The notes under the pieces are model-generated. The model searched no databases, was not told the DNA's origin, and worked only from the letters and a program-made list of their open reading frames with translations. Source: Bog-756 sp963730685 (GTDB taxonomy: Bacteria > Actinomycetota > Acidimicrobiia > Acidimicrobiales > RAAP-2). Taken from it: 64,000 bases of DNA. The stretch lies in contig CAVSSP010000003.1 in assembly GCA_963730685.1 (NCBI GenBank), positions 310,001 to 374,000 on the forward strand, given 5' to 3'. Of this stretch, positions 26,587 through 36,176 are shown in pieces. The position numbers and the translations under genes were made by a program. Position 1 is the stretch's first letter, and every line of letters begins with the position of its first letter.

Positions 26587-28452
26587 GTGCCGACGCGACG
26601 AGATGTGCTGAAGGGCGGTGGTGGCGCCGTACTCGCCGGACTGGCCGGGTCGTCGGTCGGCTCCGGGGCGGCAGGGGCCGCCACGAGGTCCGATGGCGTC
26701 GGGTCCGCGGCGTCCGCATCGGGACCGACGCCCCCGAACGCATTCCGCCCCGGTGGAGCAGGCCCCCTCTACTGGAGCACCTACGGCTACGAGTTCTTCA
26801 ACAACACCTTGATTCCCGAGGACGTATGGAAGGCCAACGTCGACTGGGTGGCCGCGACCTTCCGAGACTACGGCTACACGATGGTGTGCACGGACGGCTG
26901 GATCGACGACACCCAGCGGATCACGCCGCACGGCTACATCATGAGCCAGGCCGACGACTGGGTCCACGACTGGGCCTGGTGGGCGAAGTACCTGGCGGCC
27001 AAGGGTCTCGAGCTCGGCATCTACTACAACCCCCTGTGGGCCACCCGGTCGGCGGTCACCAACTCCTCCGTGACGGTCATCGGCCGGCCGGACATCAAGG
27101 TGGCAGACATCGTCAACCCCGGCGACTACTTCGACGGAGGTGGGCTCCTGCAGTGGATCGACACCAGCCGCGACGGGGCCGAGGAGTACGTGAAGGGCTA
27201 CGTCGCACACTTCCGCCGGCTGGGTGCCGTGTTCCTGCGCATCGACTTCCTGGCCTGGTACGAGGTGGGATTCGACCAGAGCGAAGGGACGGTCGGGGTG
27301 GCCCACGGCCGAGACTCCTATCTCCGGGCGCTTCGGTGGATGCGGGAGGCGGCGGGCGACATGCAGCTGAGCCTCGTGATGCCCAACCTGTTCGACCACG
27401 GGTCCGGGGAACGTCGGTACGGTGACCTGGTCCGGATCGACAACGACGTCAGTTTCGGAACCTGGTACGACTTGAGCGAGGGCCGCCAGACCTGGCAGCC
27501 CGAATGGTCACAGTGGAACAACCCGTTCACCGGGTTCACCGGATTCGCTGATATCTCCGGTCGTGGCCAGATGATCCTCGACGGCGACCCGTTGATCATT
27601 CAGACGTTCGCCAATGATGGTGAGCGCCAGAGTGCGATCAATCTCTTCACCATGGCCGGGGCCCCGATCGCCATCACCGACCAGGTCGACACCATCGGCG
27701 ACAACGCCCGCTTCTTCCAGAACCCCGAGGTGCTGGCCCTGCGACGGGCCGGACTGGTCGGCAAGCCAGTCTTCAACAACGGCCACGGTTTCGAGTACGA
27801 CCCTTCGAGCCGGGACTCCGAACGCTGGATCGGGCAGCTGCCCGACGGGAGCTGGGCGGTGGCACTGTTCAACCGCGAGAACGGCCCAGGCGTGCAGACC
27901 AGGTCAATCGACTTCACCACCGTCCTCGGACTCACCGGACCGGCGGCGGTGCGCGATCTGTGGGACCACGAGGACCTGGGGTTGATGACCAGCTACGAGG
28001 TGGCCCTGGCGCCCCACTCCTCGGTCCTCTTGTCGGTAGTGCCGCAAGGTCCCGCCCGGTACCAGGCCGAGGTCGGGGCCTGGGCGGGTTCCGCCCGATT
28101 CGAGAACACGTTCGGCGGCCATGAGGGCGCGGGCTACGTCACCGGTCTCGATACCGAGGGGAGCAGCGTGGCCGTGGCCATCTCGGTGCCCGAGGCCGGC
28201 AGTCGTCGGATCCTGGTCCGTGTGGCCAACGCCACCGGCAGTCCGTCGACCCTGATCGTCCGTGCGCTCGACCCGGCGACCGGCAGCCTCCACGACATGG
28301 CCGTGCTCGAGGTTCCGACTACGCCGGCGTGGACCTCGTGGCAGACCGTGGCGGTCGGGCTCACCATGGCGGCGGGTACGAACCTTGTGGAGTGCAGGAT
28401 CGAGACACCTGATCAGGGTGCGGTCAATCTCGACCACATCGCCCTGGCGTGA
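26587..28452 (+). CDS. Tat-exported GH27-like glycoside hydrolase with C-terminal carbohydrate-binding module
   Basis: 621 aa. Twin-arginine signal (PTRRDVLKGGGGAVLAGLAG then AAGAAT). Residues ~60-340 look like a (beta/alpha)8 barrel of the alpha-galactosidase (GH27) clan: YWSTYGYEFFNNTLIPED, MVCTDGWIDD, GLELGIYYNPLW, FLRIDFLAWYE with the presumed nucleophile Asp, LVRIDNDVSFGTWY. A beta-sandwich follows (WAVALFNREN). The last ~130 residues (ARYQAEVGAWAGSARFEN, NLDHIAL) resemble CBM35/CBM6. Acts outside the cell on a polysaccharide or glycoside. Monocistronic; GGAGGG lies upstream of GTG 26587. Confidence 0.83.
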   Translation: MPTRRDVLKGGGGAVLAGLAGSSVGSGAAGAATRSDGVGSAASASGPTPPNAFRPGGAGPLYWSTYGYEFFNNTLIPEDVWKANVDWVAATFRDYGYTMVCTDGWIDDTQRITPHGYIMSQADDWVHDWAWWAKYLAAKGLELGIYYNPLWATRSAVTNSSVTVIGRPDIKVADIVNPGDYFDGGGLLQWIDTSRDGAEEYVKGYVAHFRRLGAVFLRIDFLAWYEVGFDQSEGTVGVAHGRDSYLRALRWMREAAGDMQLSLVMPNLFDHGSGERRYGDLVRIDNDVSFGTWYDLSEGRQTWQPEWSQWNNPFTGFTGFADISGRGQMILDGDPLIIQTFANDGERQSAINLFTMAGAPIAITDQVDTIGDNARFFQNPEVLALRRAGLVGKPVFNNGHGFEYDPSSRDSERWIGQLPDGSWAVALFNRENGPGVQTRSIDFTTVLGLTGPAAVRDLWDHEDLGLMTSYEVALAPHSSVLLSVVPQGPARYQAEVGAWAGSARFENTFGGHEGAGYVTGLDTEGSSVAVAISVPEAGSRRILVRVANATGSPSTLIVRALDPATGSLHDMAVLEVPTTPAWTSWQTVAVGLTMAAGTNLVECRIETPDQGAVNLDHIALA

Positions 28453-28489
28453 GGTCGGTCGGACCGCGAGGGAGCGTGCGAGCGCCGGC

Positions 28490-29677
28490 TCAGGCGTCCC
28501 GCTTCACCATTCGCCAGGAACCGAGTGCCGTCCAGCCCACCAGCCAGGCGATGATGACGCAGACGGCCGTCGTCCTCGACTCCGGCACCAGGAGGGAGGT
28601 GCCCTGCCCGCCATCTGGTCCTCCGCCCCCGCCGAAGACGAATCCAAGACCTGATGGTTCGAGATGGGCGACGGCCAACCCGACCACCGAGCGCTGGAAG
28701 TTGATCAGGTGGGGGATGTTGGCCCGCGACAGGATCGGGGTGAGGACGATCTCCAGCACGATCATCAAAATCACCGCCACCGTCCGCTGCCCGAGCAGAG
28801 ATCCGAGGCCGAGCCCGACGATGAACCCGACCACGACCTCGAGCTCGATCCAGAGCCCGGTACGGACCATGAGTCCGACCGAGGGGGAGAGGAAGATCCT
28901 GGAATAGTCCGGGTAGTCCTGCGTGGCAATCTGCTCGGCGGCGGCAGCGATCATCGCCCGGGTCGGTGCTGGGGAGGTGTCGGGGGGACCCTGGTGGACG
29001 ATACCGGGCCCGCCCCCGGGACCGTTGCAGGGAGTGTTGTTGAGGACGTTGCTGATGTCGTTGGGCCCGGACGATTGGTACGGGAAGCCACAGACCACTT
29101 CGTCGGCGTGGTCGGCCGCCCAGTGCTGGAAGCCCGTCTCCGAGAGCCCGGCCGGCACGGTGTCGCCCCCATAGCTGGTCTGGGTGGGTGCGGCGAACAC
29201 GCACACCGCGCAGACGATGGTGAACCCGAGGGCCACCACCGGTACCACGATGGCCAGCCCGGCCGGAATCCGCGCCAGGTAGAGCGCCAACCGCGAGCGG
29301 CCCGTCACCACGAGATGGCGGAACATTCCCTCGGACAGGTCGACAGAGCCGGCCGTGCAGCCCAGGGTGGCGGCCATGATGAAGCCGAACACATAGAGCA
29401 CGCCGGCCACCAGGGCGTTGAAGATGTCCGCCCCGCCGGCCGGCCCGTAGGACTTCGGTGCAATGGCATGGGCGAGGAGGCGGATGACGAGGAAGACGGT
29501 GGGGATGACGATGGTCACGAAGATCAGGGCCACCATGAGACCCCGCCGCTTCCGCAGCTCCATGAACCGGGTGACGATCATCCCACCGGTCGGGATCCAC
29601 GAGCCGCGGCGGTCGGGAGAGTGACCGAGGAGTATCGGCGTCGGCCCCCCGGCGACGACGTCAGCGGATGTCGTCAT
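28490..29677 (-). CDS. ABC-2 type transporter permease
   Basis: ~395 aa polytopic membrane protein. An N-terminal helix (LMVALIFVTIVIPTVFLVIR), a large loop, then five or so helices (LVAGVLYVFGFIMAATLGC, IPAGLAIVVPVVALGFTIVC, VVGFIVGLGLGSLLG, VAVILMIVLEIVLTPIL, CVIIAWLVGWTALGSW). A cysteine-containing external loop holds a ~120-residue stretch. ATG 29677 overlaps the ATPase stop (ATGA), so expression is coupled. Forms an exporter with the gene upstream; substrate unknown. Confidence 0.85.
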   Translation of the reverse strand: MTTSADVVAGGPTPILLGHSPDRRGSWIPTGGMIVTRFMELRKRRGLMVALIFVTIVIPTVFLVIRLLAHAIAPKSYGPAGGADIFNALVAGVLYVFGFIMAATLGCTAGSVDLSEGMFRHLVVTGRSRLALYLARIPAGLAIVVPVVALGFTIVCAVCVFAAPTQTSYGGDTVPAGLSETGFQHWAADHADEVVCGFPYQSSGPNDISNVLNNTPCNGPGGGPGIVHQGPPDTSPAPTRAMIAAAAEQIATQDYPDYSRIFLSPSVGLMVRTGLWIELEVVVGFIVGLGLGSLLGQRTVAVILMIVLEIVLTPILSRANIPHLINFQRSVVGLAVAHLEPSGLGFVFGGGGGPDGGQGTSLLVPESRTTAVCVIIAWLVGWTALGSWRMVKRDA

Positions 29678-30651
29678 TCGGACGCCCCCAATCGGCTGGT
29701 GACCTGCAGAAACCACGACTCGAGTGAGGTCTGGACCGGCTGGAGCCGGTACACCGAAATTCCGTCTCCCACCAGTACGCGGTTGGTCTCGGCGATGACC
29801 TCGTGCCCGGTCCCCGCCGGCAGGGTGATCCCCACTCCCTGCGGCGTGATCTCGATGCTCCCACCCATGGCGGTGCCCGCCAGCAGTTCGCCGGCCCGTG
29901 CCGGGTCGGAGCAGTCGACCTCCACCACGAACGAGGAGCCGGCCAGAAGGTCGGCGATGGCTCCTTGTCGGATGATCTTCCCCCGATCCACGATGGCCAC
30001 CGCGTCACAGGTCCGCTCGACCTCGTCCAGCAGGTGGGAGGAGAGCACGACGGTCCGGCCCTCGGCCACCAGGGACAGGATCATGTCCCGCATGTCCTGC
30101 ATTCCGGCCGGGTCCAGTCCGTTCATCGGCTCGTCCAGGATCAGGAGCTGTGGGTCACCGATCAGGCATGCCGCCACCCCGAGACGTTGCCGCATCCCCA
30201 TCGAGTACTTCGAGACCTTGTCGTCAGCCCGGCGCAGCATCCCGACGCGCTCGAGGGAGATCCCGATCCGGTGTCTTGCTTCCGGCTCGCGCGCCGCAGC
30301 CAAGATCTGAAGGTTCTGCCTGCCGGTCAGATGCCCGTGGAACCGAGGCTCGTCGACGATTGCCCCGACCCGGGCCAGGGCGTCGGCGCGATGCCGGGGG
30401 ACGGAGTGGCCGAGCAGTTGCATCGTGCCGGCGTCGGCGTGGGTCAGTCCGAGCAACACCCGGATGAGGGTTGTCTTCCCCGCACCGTTGGGTCCCAGGT
30501 AGCCGAAGGCGCAACCTCGAGGCACCAGAAGCTCGACGCTGTTCACTGCGATGTTCTCACCGAACCGCTTGGTGAGTCCGTGGGTCTCGACAGCCCACTG
30601 GCTCTCCGGATCACGGCGGGTTTCGATCGCTGGGGACATGCTGAGGCTCAT
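29674..30651 (-). CDS. ABC transporter ATP-binding protein
   Basis: 325 aa. Walker A GYLGPNGAGKTTLIRVLLG, signature YSMGMRQRLGVAACLIG, Walker B LLILDEPMNGLDP and the switch His in VVLSSHLLDEVER are intact. The C-terminal extension of ~100 residues (VEVDCSDPARAGELL onwards) is typical of ABC-2 drug/lipid/lantibiotic exporter ATPases. Drives the adjacent permease. The two-component system at 30842-32921 lies directly upstream in the same direction and probably controls it. Confidence 0.92.
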   Translation of the reverse strand: MSLSMSPAIETRRDPESQWAVETHGLTKRFGENIAVNSVELLVPRGCAFGYLGPNGAGKTTLIRVLLGLTHADAGTMQLLGHSVPRHRADALARVGAIVDEPRFHGHLTGRQNLQILAAAREPEARHRIGISLERVGMLRRADDKVSKYSMGMRQRLGVAACLIGDPQLLILDEPMNGLDPAGMQDMRDMILSLVAEGRTVVLSSHLLDEVERTCDAVAIVDRGKIIRQGAIADLLAGSSFVVEVDCSDPARAGELLAGTAMGGSIEITPQGVGITLPAGTGHEVIAETNRVLVGDGISVYRLQPVQTSLESWFLQVTSRLGASE

Positions 30652-30803
30652 CGGTCACTGCCGGCGGTAAGCATGAGACCAGGGTAAGACGACCGATCCG
30701 ACGATGGAATGTGGCTAACGGGTGATTCGAGGTGGGGAATTCCCCCGACCGGGATCACACGGTCGCCGAACGACGGCATCGAGGGGTCGACGACGCGCAA
30801 CTC

Positions 30804-30831
30804 GATCAGCGCTCCCACCTGATCAGCGCTC
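30804..30831. repeat. Direct repeat GATCAGCGCTC between two-component genes and exporter
   Basis: GATCAGCGCTC is present at 30804-30814 and 30821-30831 (17-bp period). A related GTGATCAGG follows at the end of the regulator gene. Could be a response-regulator site for the ABC genes; no supporting evidence beyond position. Confidence 0.4.
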
Positions 30832-30841
30832 GGACGGGTGA

Positions 30842-31492
30842 TCAGGTGTCGAGGTAGCGGAGGACGGCGAGTACCCGTCGGTGGTCCGACTGCGATACCG
30901 GCAGATCCAGCTTGGAGAAGATGTTGGTCACGTGCTTCTCGACCGCCCCTTCGGAGACGCAGAGCGAGTCGGCGATCGCCGCATTGGTCCGCCCCTCCGC
31001 CATGAGGGAGAGCACATCGCGCTCACGGGTCGTCAGCACGGAGATGGAGTCCCGGCGCCGGGAGGCGCCCATGAGCTGGGTGACGACTTCGGGATCCAAG
31101 GCCGTACCCCCCGAGGCCACTCGCTCGAGCGCCTCGACGAACTGGCTGACATCGGCCACCCGGTCCTTCAGCAGATAGCCGATGCCGGCGGCATCGTTGC
31201 CCAGCAGCTCCTCGGCATAGCGGGTCTCGATGTACTGCGAGAACATCAAGATGGCCAGTCCCTTGTACTGACGGCGGAGCTCGATGGCGGCCCGCAGACC
31301 CTCGTCGGTGAACGAAGGTGGCATCCGGATGTCGACGACCGCCACGTCGGGCTGCTCTCGTCCGATGGCGATACGGAGGGCACCGGCGTCGGCGACCGCG
31401 GCGGTGACTTCGAATCCGCGGTCGGAGAGCAGCTGGACGAGACCATCACGGAGGATGACCGAATCCTCGGCGATGGCGACTCGGAGCGGCAC
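30842..31492 (-). CDS. NarL/FixJ-type response regulator
   Basis: 216 aa. Receiver domain with acidic pocket (AIAEDSV), phosphorylated Asp (VVDIRMPP), and Lys (YLLKDRV). C-terminal LuxR-type HTH: LTTRERDVLSLMAEGRTNAA, then SEGAVEKHVTNIFSKL. Pairs with the DesK-like kinase 6 bp upstream. Target is likely the ABC exporter downstream, as in many actinobacterial HK-RR-ABC loci; that is inference. Confidence 0.93.
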   Translation of the reverse strand: MPLRVAIAEDSVILRDGLVQLLSDRGFEVTAAVADAGALRIAIGREQPDVAVVDIRMPPSFTDEGLRAAIELRRQYKGLAILMFSQYIETRYAEELLGNDAAGIGYLLKDRVADVSQFVEALERVASGGTALDPEVVTQLMGASRRRDSISVLTTRERDVLSLMAEGRTNAAIADSLCVSEGAVEKHVTNIFSKLDLPVSQSDHRRVLAVLRYLDT

Positions 31493-31498
31493 GATCCG

Positions 31499-32921
31499 CT
31501 ACGCCCGCAGGGGGAGATCGACGGTCACGACCGTGGGCCCTCGTGGGGGGCTCGTGACCTCGAGGCTCCCGTCCACGGTCCGAACCCGGTCGGCCAGCCC
31601 GCTCAGCCCACTCGAGGTCGAACCGGTGCTGACTGCCTGGGCCCCTCCGACGCCATCGTCTCGAACCACCAGACGCAGCCAACGACCCTGCTGGGCACAA
31701 GAGACGCTCGCCCGGGAGGCAAGAGCGTGTTGGGCGACGTTGGCCATGAGCTCGGCCACGCAGAAATAGGCGATGGCTTCGATGGCCGGACTCGGCCGCT
31801 CGTCGATGGCGACCGAAAGGTCGGTCGGAATGGTGCTCCGGGCCGCCAGTGTGGCCAGAGCCCCCTCGAGGCCGACGTCGAGGGCCGGTGGGTGGATGCC
31901 CCGAGCGAGGTCCCGCAACTCGACGATCGCCTCCTTGGCTCCCTTGTGGGCGTCGTTGACGAGGTCCCTGATCTGGTCGAGGTCCACATGGTCCGTGCCG
32001 GCGAGCTTCTCCTTGGCCATCCCCAATCGCATGGCGAGCGCGACGAGCTGAGCTTGGGTGCCGTCATGGAGATCCCGCTCGATCCTCCGGAGGGTGGCGG
32101 CGGAGGCGTCGACGGTCTGGGCCCGGGCTTGTTCGAGGGTCGCGCACCCTGACGGTCATGGGGTCGGGGGCGAGAAGCGCCCGCATGAGCAGACGGTCGA
32201 GGTAGTCGAAGAACCGCACCGGCCACGGAGCGACGAAGAAGAAGACCGCCCCGGTGATCACGGTGGCCAACGCGACGAACGGCCCGCCGCTCCCCGGCGA
32301 GAGATAGCCGGGCTGGAAGATGATTCGGACAGCTCCCCACTCGGCCGGTCCACCGTGGTTCGAGATCTCCCAAAGGGGATACGTGAGACACCTGAATGCG
32401 TCCCACCACAGGCTGAAGGCGGTGAAGAAGGCGATCAAGGCCAGAGGCACCTTGATGGCCAGGTAGGCCATCGCCTTCCAGCCGGTACGGTCTCGGAGTG
32501 AGGACTGCAGCCAGCCCAGATAGCCCGGCCGGGGCGAGAACGGTTCCGGTTCGTCGATGGCCTCGTCGAGCAGCGCGGCGGCCAGCCTCCGCTGCATGCC
32601 TCCCAAGCCCCGGGCCCCCCGCACCGCCAAACCGATGAGGGCGAACCCGATGAACGTGATGGCCAACACCACACCGGCTGCCATCGTGAGACCCACGAAC
32701 GCGATCCCGATGAACGCGATCGGGATGCCTGCCGTCAAGAACGCCAGCTCTGACCAGGTCCGTCGGGTGAACGGCGTTTCGACGACCGTTCGGGCGATCT
32801 CTTCGAGACGGGAGTTGGGCTCGGATCCCCAGGTGATCACCAGACGAGGCTGGGTCCTCTGGCCGGAGCCGTCGGCGGCCTCCCCGTATCCGGGCGTGCC
32901 CTGCTCGTCCGGATTCCGCAT
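31499..32921 (-). CDS. DesK/NarX-type sensor histidine kinase (frameshifted)
   Basis: Membrane sensor of ~470 aa. Six or so hydrophobic segments (FLTAGIPIAFIGIAFVGLTM, VVLAITFIGFALIGLAV, LAIKVPLALIAFFTAFSLWW, FVALATVITGAVFFFVAPW) precede the HisKA_3 dimerisation domain with the phosphoacceptor His in RIERDLHDGTQAQLV; the HATPase_c part has VAELMANVAQHA, VVRDDGVGG and GLSGLADRV. Start ATG 32921 with GAGGATTG upstream. The frame changes near 32135, where RVRD must join LEQARAQTV; one extra C in a CCC run explains it. DUF4153/PspC-like first part was not assigned further. Confidence 0.88.
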
Positions 32922-33019
32922 GTTGCCAATCCTCACAGGCCAAACATAGAGAGAATTCACGGTCACCGGAATGAGGGCAGCCCGATTCGCCCCGTGGGGG
33001 TAGCCCCCCTCGGCGCTGG

Positions 33020-33242
33020 TCAGCTCACGAGGAGCACTTTTCCGGAAGGACGATCTGGTGAGGCTGCCGTCCTGATCGCCTCGCCGAGGTCGTCGAACCC
33101 GAAGGCCGGCCCGGCCTGTGGTGCGATGGTGCCCTTCGCCAGGAGTGCGAGCAGGTGTTCGAAGACAGCGTGCTGTTCCGCCGACGGTGCGTGACGGAGC
33201 CAGTTGTCGACCCAGAAACCTTGAACCTTCAGTTCCGAGAAG
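33020..33242 (-). pseudogene. 3' fragment of a zinc-type alcohol dehydrogenase / quinone oxidoreductase
   Basis: An open minus-strand frame of ~73 codons encodes SELKVQGFWVDNWLRHAPSA, EQHAVFEHLLALLAKGTIAP, AFGFDDLGEAIRTAA and ends SGKVLLVS-stop. This is the C-terminus of the medium-chain dehydrogenase/reductase family (the GFW...W segment and the final GKVLL strand). The frame meets a stop about 25 bases further upstream and no Rossmann fold is present nearby, so only the last quarter of a gene remains. Not a frameshift case: the rest is missing. Confidence 0.75.
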
Positions 33243-33425
33243 ATGGGAGCATGCCCCCGAGCTCATCGGACCGGTTCCGCCGCGGAGATCTCGTCGCTGG
33301 CGAGCGCAACGCTGAGGGTGGCATGACCCGACACGGGAGGCTGCCAGGTGGTAATCCGATCTACGCCGGCGTCGGTAAGCTCGATGCCGGTATCCGACTG
33401 GACCGAAGTCTGCGGAGGGTGACGG

Positions 33426-34046
33426 GTGGCAACCAAGGCTCAGACGCTCGAGCGGTCGTTTTATGCGCGGCCCGCCCCACTGGTGGCTGGGGGCCTGATC
33501 GGAAAGATCTTCTCGTACGGACCGCTGAGTGGGCGCATCGTCGAGGTGGAGGCATACGATGAGTCGGAGCCGGCCAGCCATGGCTTCTCCGGACTTCGAA
33601 AGGGCAACGCGACATTGTTCGGTCCACCTGGGCGCCTCGAGGTATACCTCTCGTACGGGGTCAACTACCTGGCGAACGTGGTGTGTCAGCCGGTCGGGGT
33701 CGGATCCGGCGTGCTCTTTCGGGCGCTGGAGCCGCTCACCGGCGTCGATGTGATGAGGGCCAACCGAGGCGATCCCAAGGGCCCGGATCATCGACTGTGC
33801 AGTGGCCCTGGCCGCCTGTGCAAGGCGTTCGACCTGAGTAGGGCCGACAACGATACGGATCTCGTTGTCGGGAAGGTCCGCATCCTCGATGATCAGGTTG
33901 CGCTTCCCTACGCCAGAAGTGCCCGAGTCGGCATTTCAGCGGGTCAAGACCTCGACTGGCGATTCTATGTCGAGGACAGTCCGAGCGTGTCTGTTCGGCG
34001 CGCTCCGGTACCGCGCGCGGGGGCGGCTCCGCCACACCAGCGCTGA
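33426..34046 (+). CDS. 3-methyladenine (alkyladenine) DNA glycosylase, AAG/MPG type
   Basis: 206 aa DNA repair glycosylase removing alkylated purines. Family motifs: RSFYARPAPLVAGGLIGKIF, GRIVEVEAYDESEPASHGF with the catalytic Glu, GRLEVYLSYGVNYLANVVC, GVLFRALEP, LCSGPGRLCKAF. Length is normal. GTG 33426 gives the expected N-terminus. Lies in a rearranged patch next to gene fragments, and its base composition looks less GC-rich than the surrounding genes, so lateral acquisition is possible. Confidence 0.92.
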   Translation: MATKAQTLERSFYARPAPLVAGGLIGKIFSYGPLSGRIVEVEAYDESEPASHGFSGLRKGNATLFGPPGRLEVYLSYGVNYLANVVCQPVGVGSGVLFRALEPLTGVDVMRANRGDPKGPDHRLCSGPGRLCKAFDLSRADNDTDLVVGKVRILDDQVALPYARSARVGISAGQDLDWRFYVEDSPSVSVRRAPVPRAGAAPPHQR

Positions 34047-34119
34047 GATCCCGACCATCCCAACAACGGATGCACACCCTGCTGTCTGGGTTGTGGGTCC
34101 CAAACAGTGGAGGTGCCAG

Positions 34120-34551
34120 ATGACCGAGTTCACGCCGCCCGCAGAGGGAATTCTGCTGGCCCACTTCATCGTCTCGGACGACGTCGAGCGCTCTCGGCGC
34201 TTCTACACCGAAGTGCTCGGTGGCAAGGTGATCTTCTCCGGAGACGTGACCTATGTCGCACTGGCCAACAGCTGGATCATCATCAATGTCGGCGGAGGCC
34301 CGACCGACGACAAGCCCGCGGTCACCCTGGAGACGCCGCAGGACCCCGACCGGGTCAGTAGCTTCCTCAACATCCGGGTCAAGGACATCCAGGCCGTGTA
34401 CGCGCAATGGAGCGCCCGGGGTGCCCAGTTCCTGACGCCGCCGAAGCAGCACCAGTACGAGATCCGTTGCTACATCCGCGACCCCGACGGCCATCTCATC
34501 GAGGTGGGACAGACCACCGACCCGGAGGGGGACTGGTCGGCCTGGTCCTGA
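34120..34551 (+). CDS. VOC/glyoxalase family protein
   Basis: 143 aa, single VOC domain. LLAHFIVSDDVERSRRFYTE then VLGGKVIFSGDVTYVALANS, and C-terminal YEIRCYIRDPDGHLIEVGQT with the metal-ligand Glu. Similar proteins act as glyoxalase or bleomycin-resistance-like binding proteins. ATG 34120 has TGGAGGTGCC upstream. No functional link with its neighbours is evident. Confidence 0.85.
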   Translation: MTEFTPPAEGILLAHFIVSDDVERSRRFYTEVLGGKVIFSGDVTYVALANSWIIINVGGGPTDDKPAVTLETPQDPDRVSSFLNIRVKDIQAVYAQWSARGAQFLTPPKQHQYEIRCYIRDPDGHLIEVGQTTDPEGDWSAWS

Positions 34552-34745
34552 AGGGCCCAGAACGCCGGGCGTAGGCCGTCGTCGTCAGTGGATCCTGCGC
34601 CCTCGAGAACCTCGGTCAGTGCAGGTACTTCCCTGGTCAGGGCGGCTTTAGCCCCACGGCACCCGTAGGAATGAGTCGTTGGCCAGCTCATCCTCGGCGC
34701 GAATAGGCCAGATGGCAGAGGTTCCCTTCTCCCCGCTCGCAGATC

Positions 34746-36009
34746 ATGGTGCTCATGAAACGTGATGCACACCCTGTGTCAGAATTCCACGACATGGCGA
34801 CCCCTTTCGCCCGTCGGGCGGTCCCCCGCCCCGTGACGGCCGACATCAGCCGACCTCCGACCGGCACCGTGACGTTCTTGATGAGCGATGTCGAAGGATC
34901 CACTCGGCTTTGGGAGGCCGGGGAAGATCTGGCCGGTGACGCCATCACCCGGCATTATCAGTTGCTCCACACCGCGATCGCAGGACATCGGGGCTTTCTG
35001 CCCCTTCAGCAAGGTGAAGGTGACAGTGTCGTCGGCGTGTTCGCGGCTGCCTCCGATGCGGTAGCGGCGGCCTTCGAGATCCTGAGGGCATGCGAAGAGG
35101 AACGCTGGCCGACAGCGCGGCCATTGCGGGTCCGTCTGGCGCTGCACACTGGTGAGGCGCAGATCCAAGGGGGCGGGAACTACCACGGTCGGACGATTAT
35201 CCGCTGCGCGCCCATGGGCAATGGCGCGCAAACAGGTTGTCGATGCCGTTGCACTACTCGTCGACGGCCTGCTCCACGGAGCCCCCAATCTTCGCGTGTT
35301 GGCGACGAGCCGAGAGCCTCTGGGTGTTCCTGGTGAAGTGGTCTGGCGCGTGCCATCGCTCGATGATGATGCCGCCGTCGAACTCTTGATGGAGCGCGCC
35401 CGGCAGGTACGACCCGGGTACGACGTACCAGCCCAAGACGTCAGCGTCGTCACGGAGATCTGCCACCGACTCGACGGCCTCCCACTCGCCATCGAGCTGG
35501 CTGCCGCCCAGGTACGCGTGATGCACCCCAGTCGGATCGCACTTGCTCTCGACGACCGATTCCGTTTGCTGACCGGGGGGAGCCGTACGGTGATGGCCCG
35601 TCAGCAGACGCTCGAAGCGTCAGTCGCCTGGAGTCATGACCTACTCGAGGATCGGGAGCAGGTGCTCTTCCGTCGGCTGTCTGTATTCTCCGACGGGTTC
35701 ACTCTCGAAGCAGCCGAGCGCGTGTGCGCCGACGAGATCTTGGACGGCTTTGCCATCCTCGAGTCCCTCACTCTCCTCGCCGACAAGTCGCTGGTTCAGG
35801 CCAATGCCGATGAGGGTGGCACCCGCTATCGCTTGTTGGAGACCATCCGACACTATGCGGCGGTCCGCTTGCTCGAGGAGGAGGCCGCCGACACCGTCCG
35901 GAGCAGGAGGCCCGGCACCATCAACGGGTCGAACAGGGCCCAGTCAGCTGCCCACGGCTACGGAGCGCTCGAGCGGCGTGCCGTTTCCGCACTCGACGGA
36001 TTGCGATGA
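34746..36009 (+). pseudogene. Internally deleted class III nucleotide cyclase - NB-ARC-like ATPase regulator
   Basis: The first ~155 codons are a class III adenylate/guanylate cyclase domain (GTVTFLMSDVEGSTRLWE, GEGDSVVGVFAAASDAVAAA, VRLALHTGEAQ, NYHGRTIIRCA). Near 35220 it jumps, in another frame, to the middle of an AAA/NB-ARC-type ATPase (VVDAVALLVDGLLHGAPNLR, VLATSREPLGVPGEVVWRVP, GLPLAIELAAAQVRV, RYRLLETIRHYA). Missing are the cyclase C-terminal part, the linker and the Walker A loop; the normal C-terminal TPR region is also absent after 36009. Normal relatives are ~900-1100 aa. So this is a remnant with at least one large internal deletion. Confidence 0.78.
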
Positions 36010-36176
36010 GAGCCTTCGTCCAAGTTCGGTAGGGGCCCTGCTCTGGGAGCTTGGCGGCCCGGCCGCGGACGCGGCGTGGCGGATCCATCTGTGAAATGCT
36101 CGGGAGCGAACTTGGTGCGGGTGTGCCGACCACTGTCGAGGCGGTGGTCGACTGCCGCCGCCGGTGGGGAGGTCTG

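Noticed and set aside
33243..33425. A minus-strand frame ending ISAAEPVR-stop considered as a regulator remnant (LTDAGVDRITTW recalls PadR proteins).
   Set aside because: About 40 codons with only one weak motif; not enough to name.
34552..34745. A minus-strand stretch reading SYGCRGAKAALTREVPALTE considered as the 3' end of a TnpB-like transposon gene.
   Set aside because: Too short, with no zinc-ribbon cysteines and no terminal repeats; similarity is only impressionistic.
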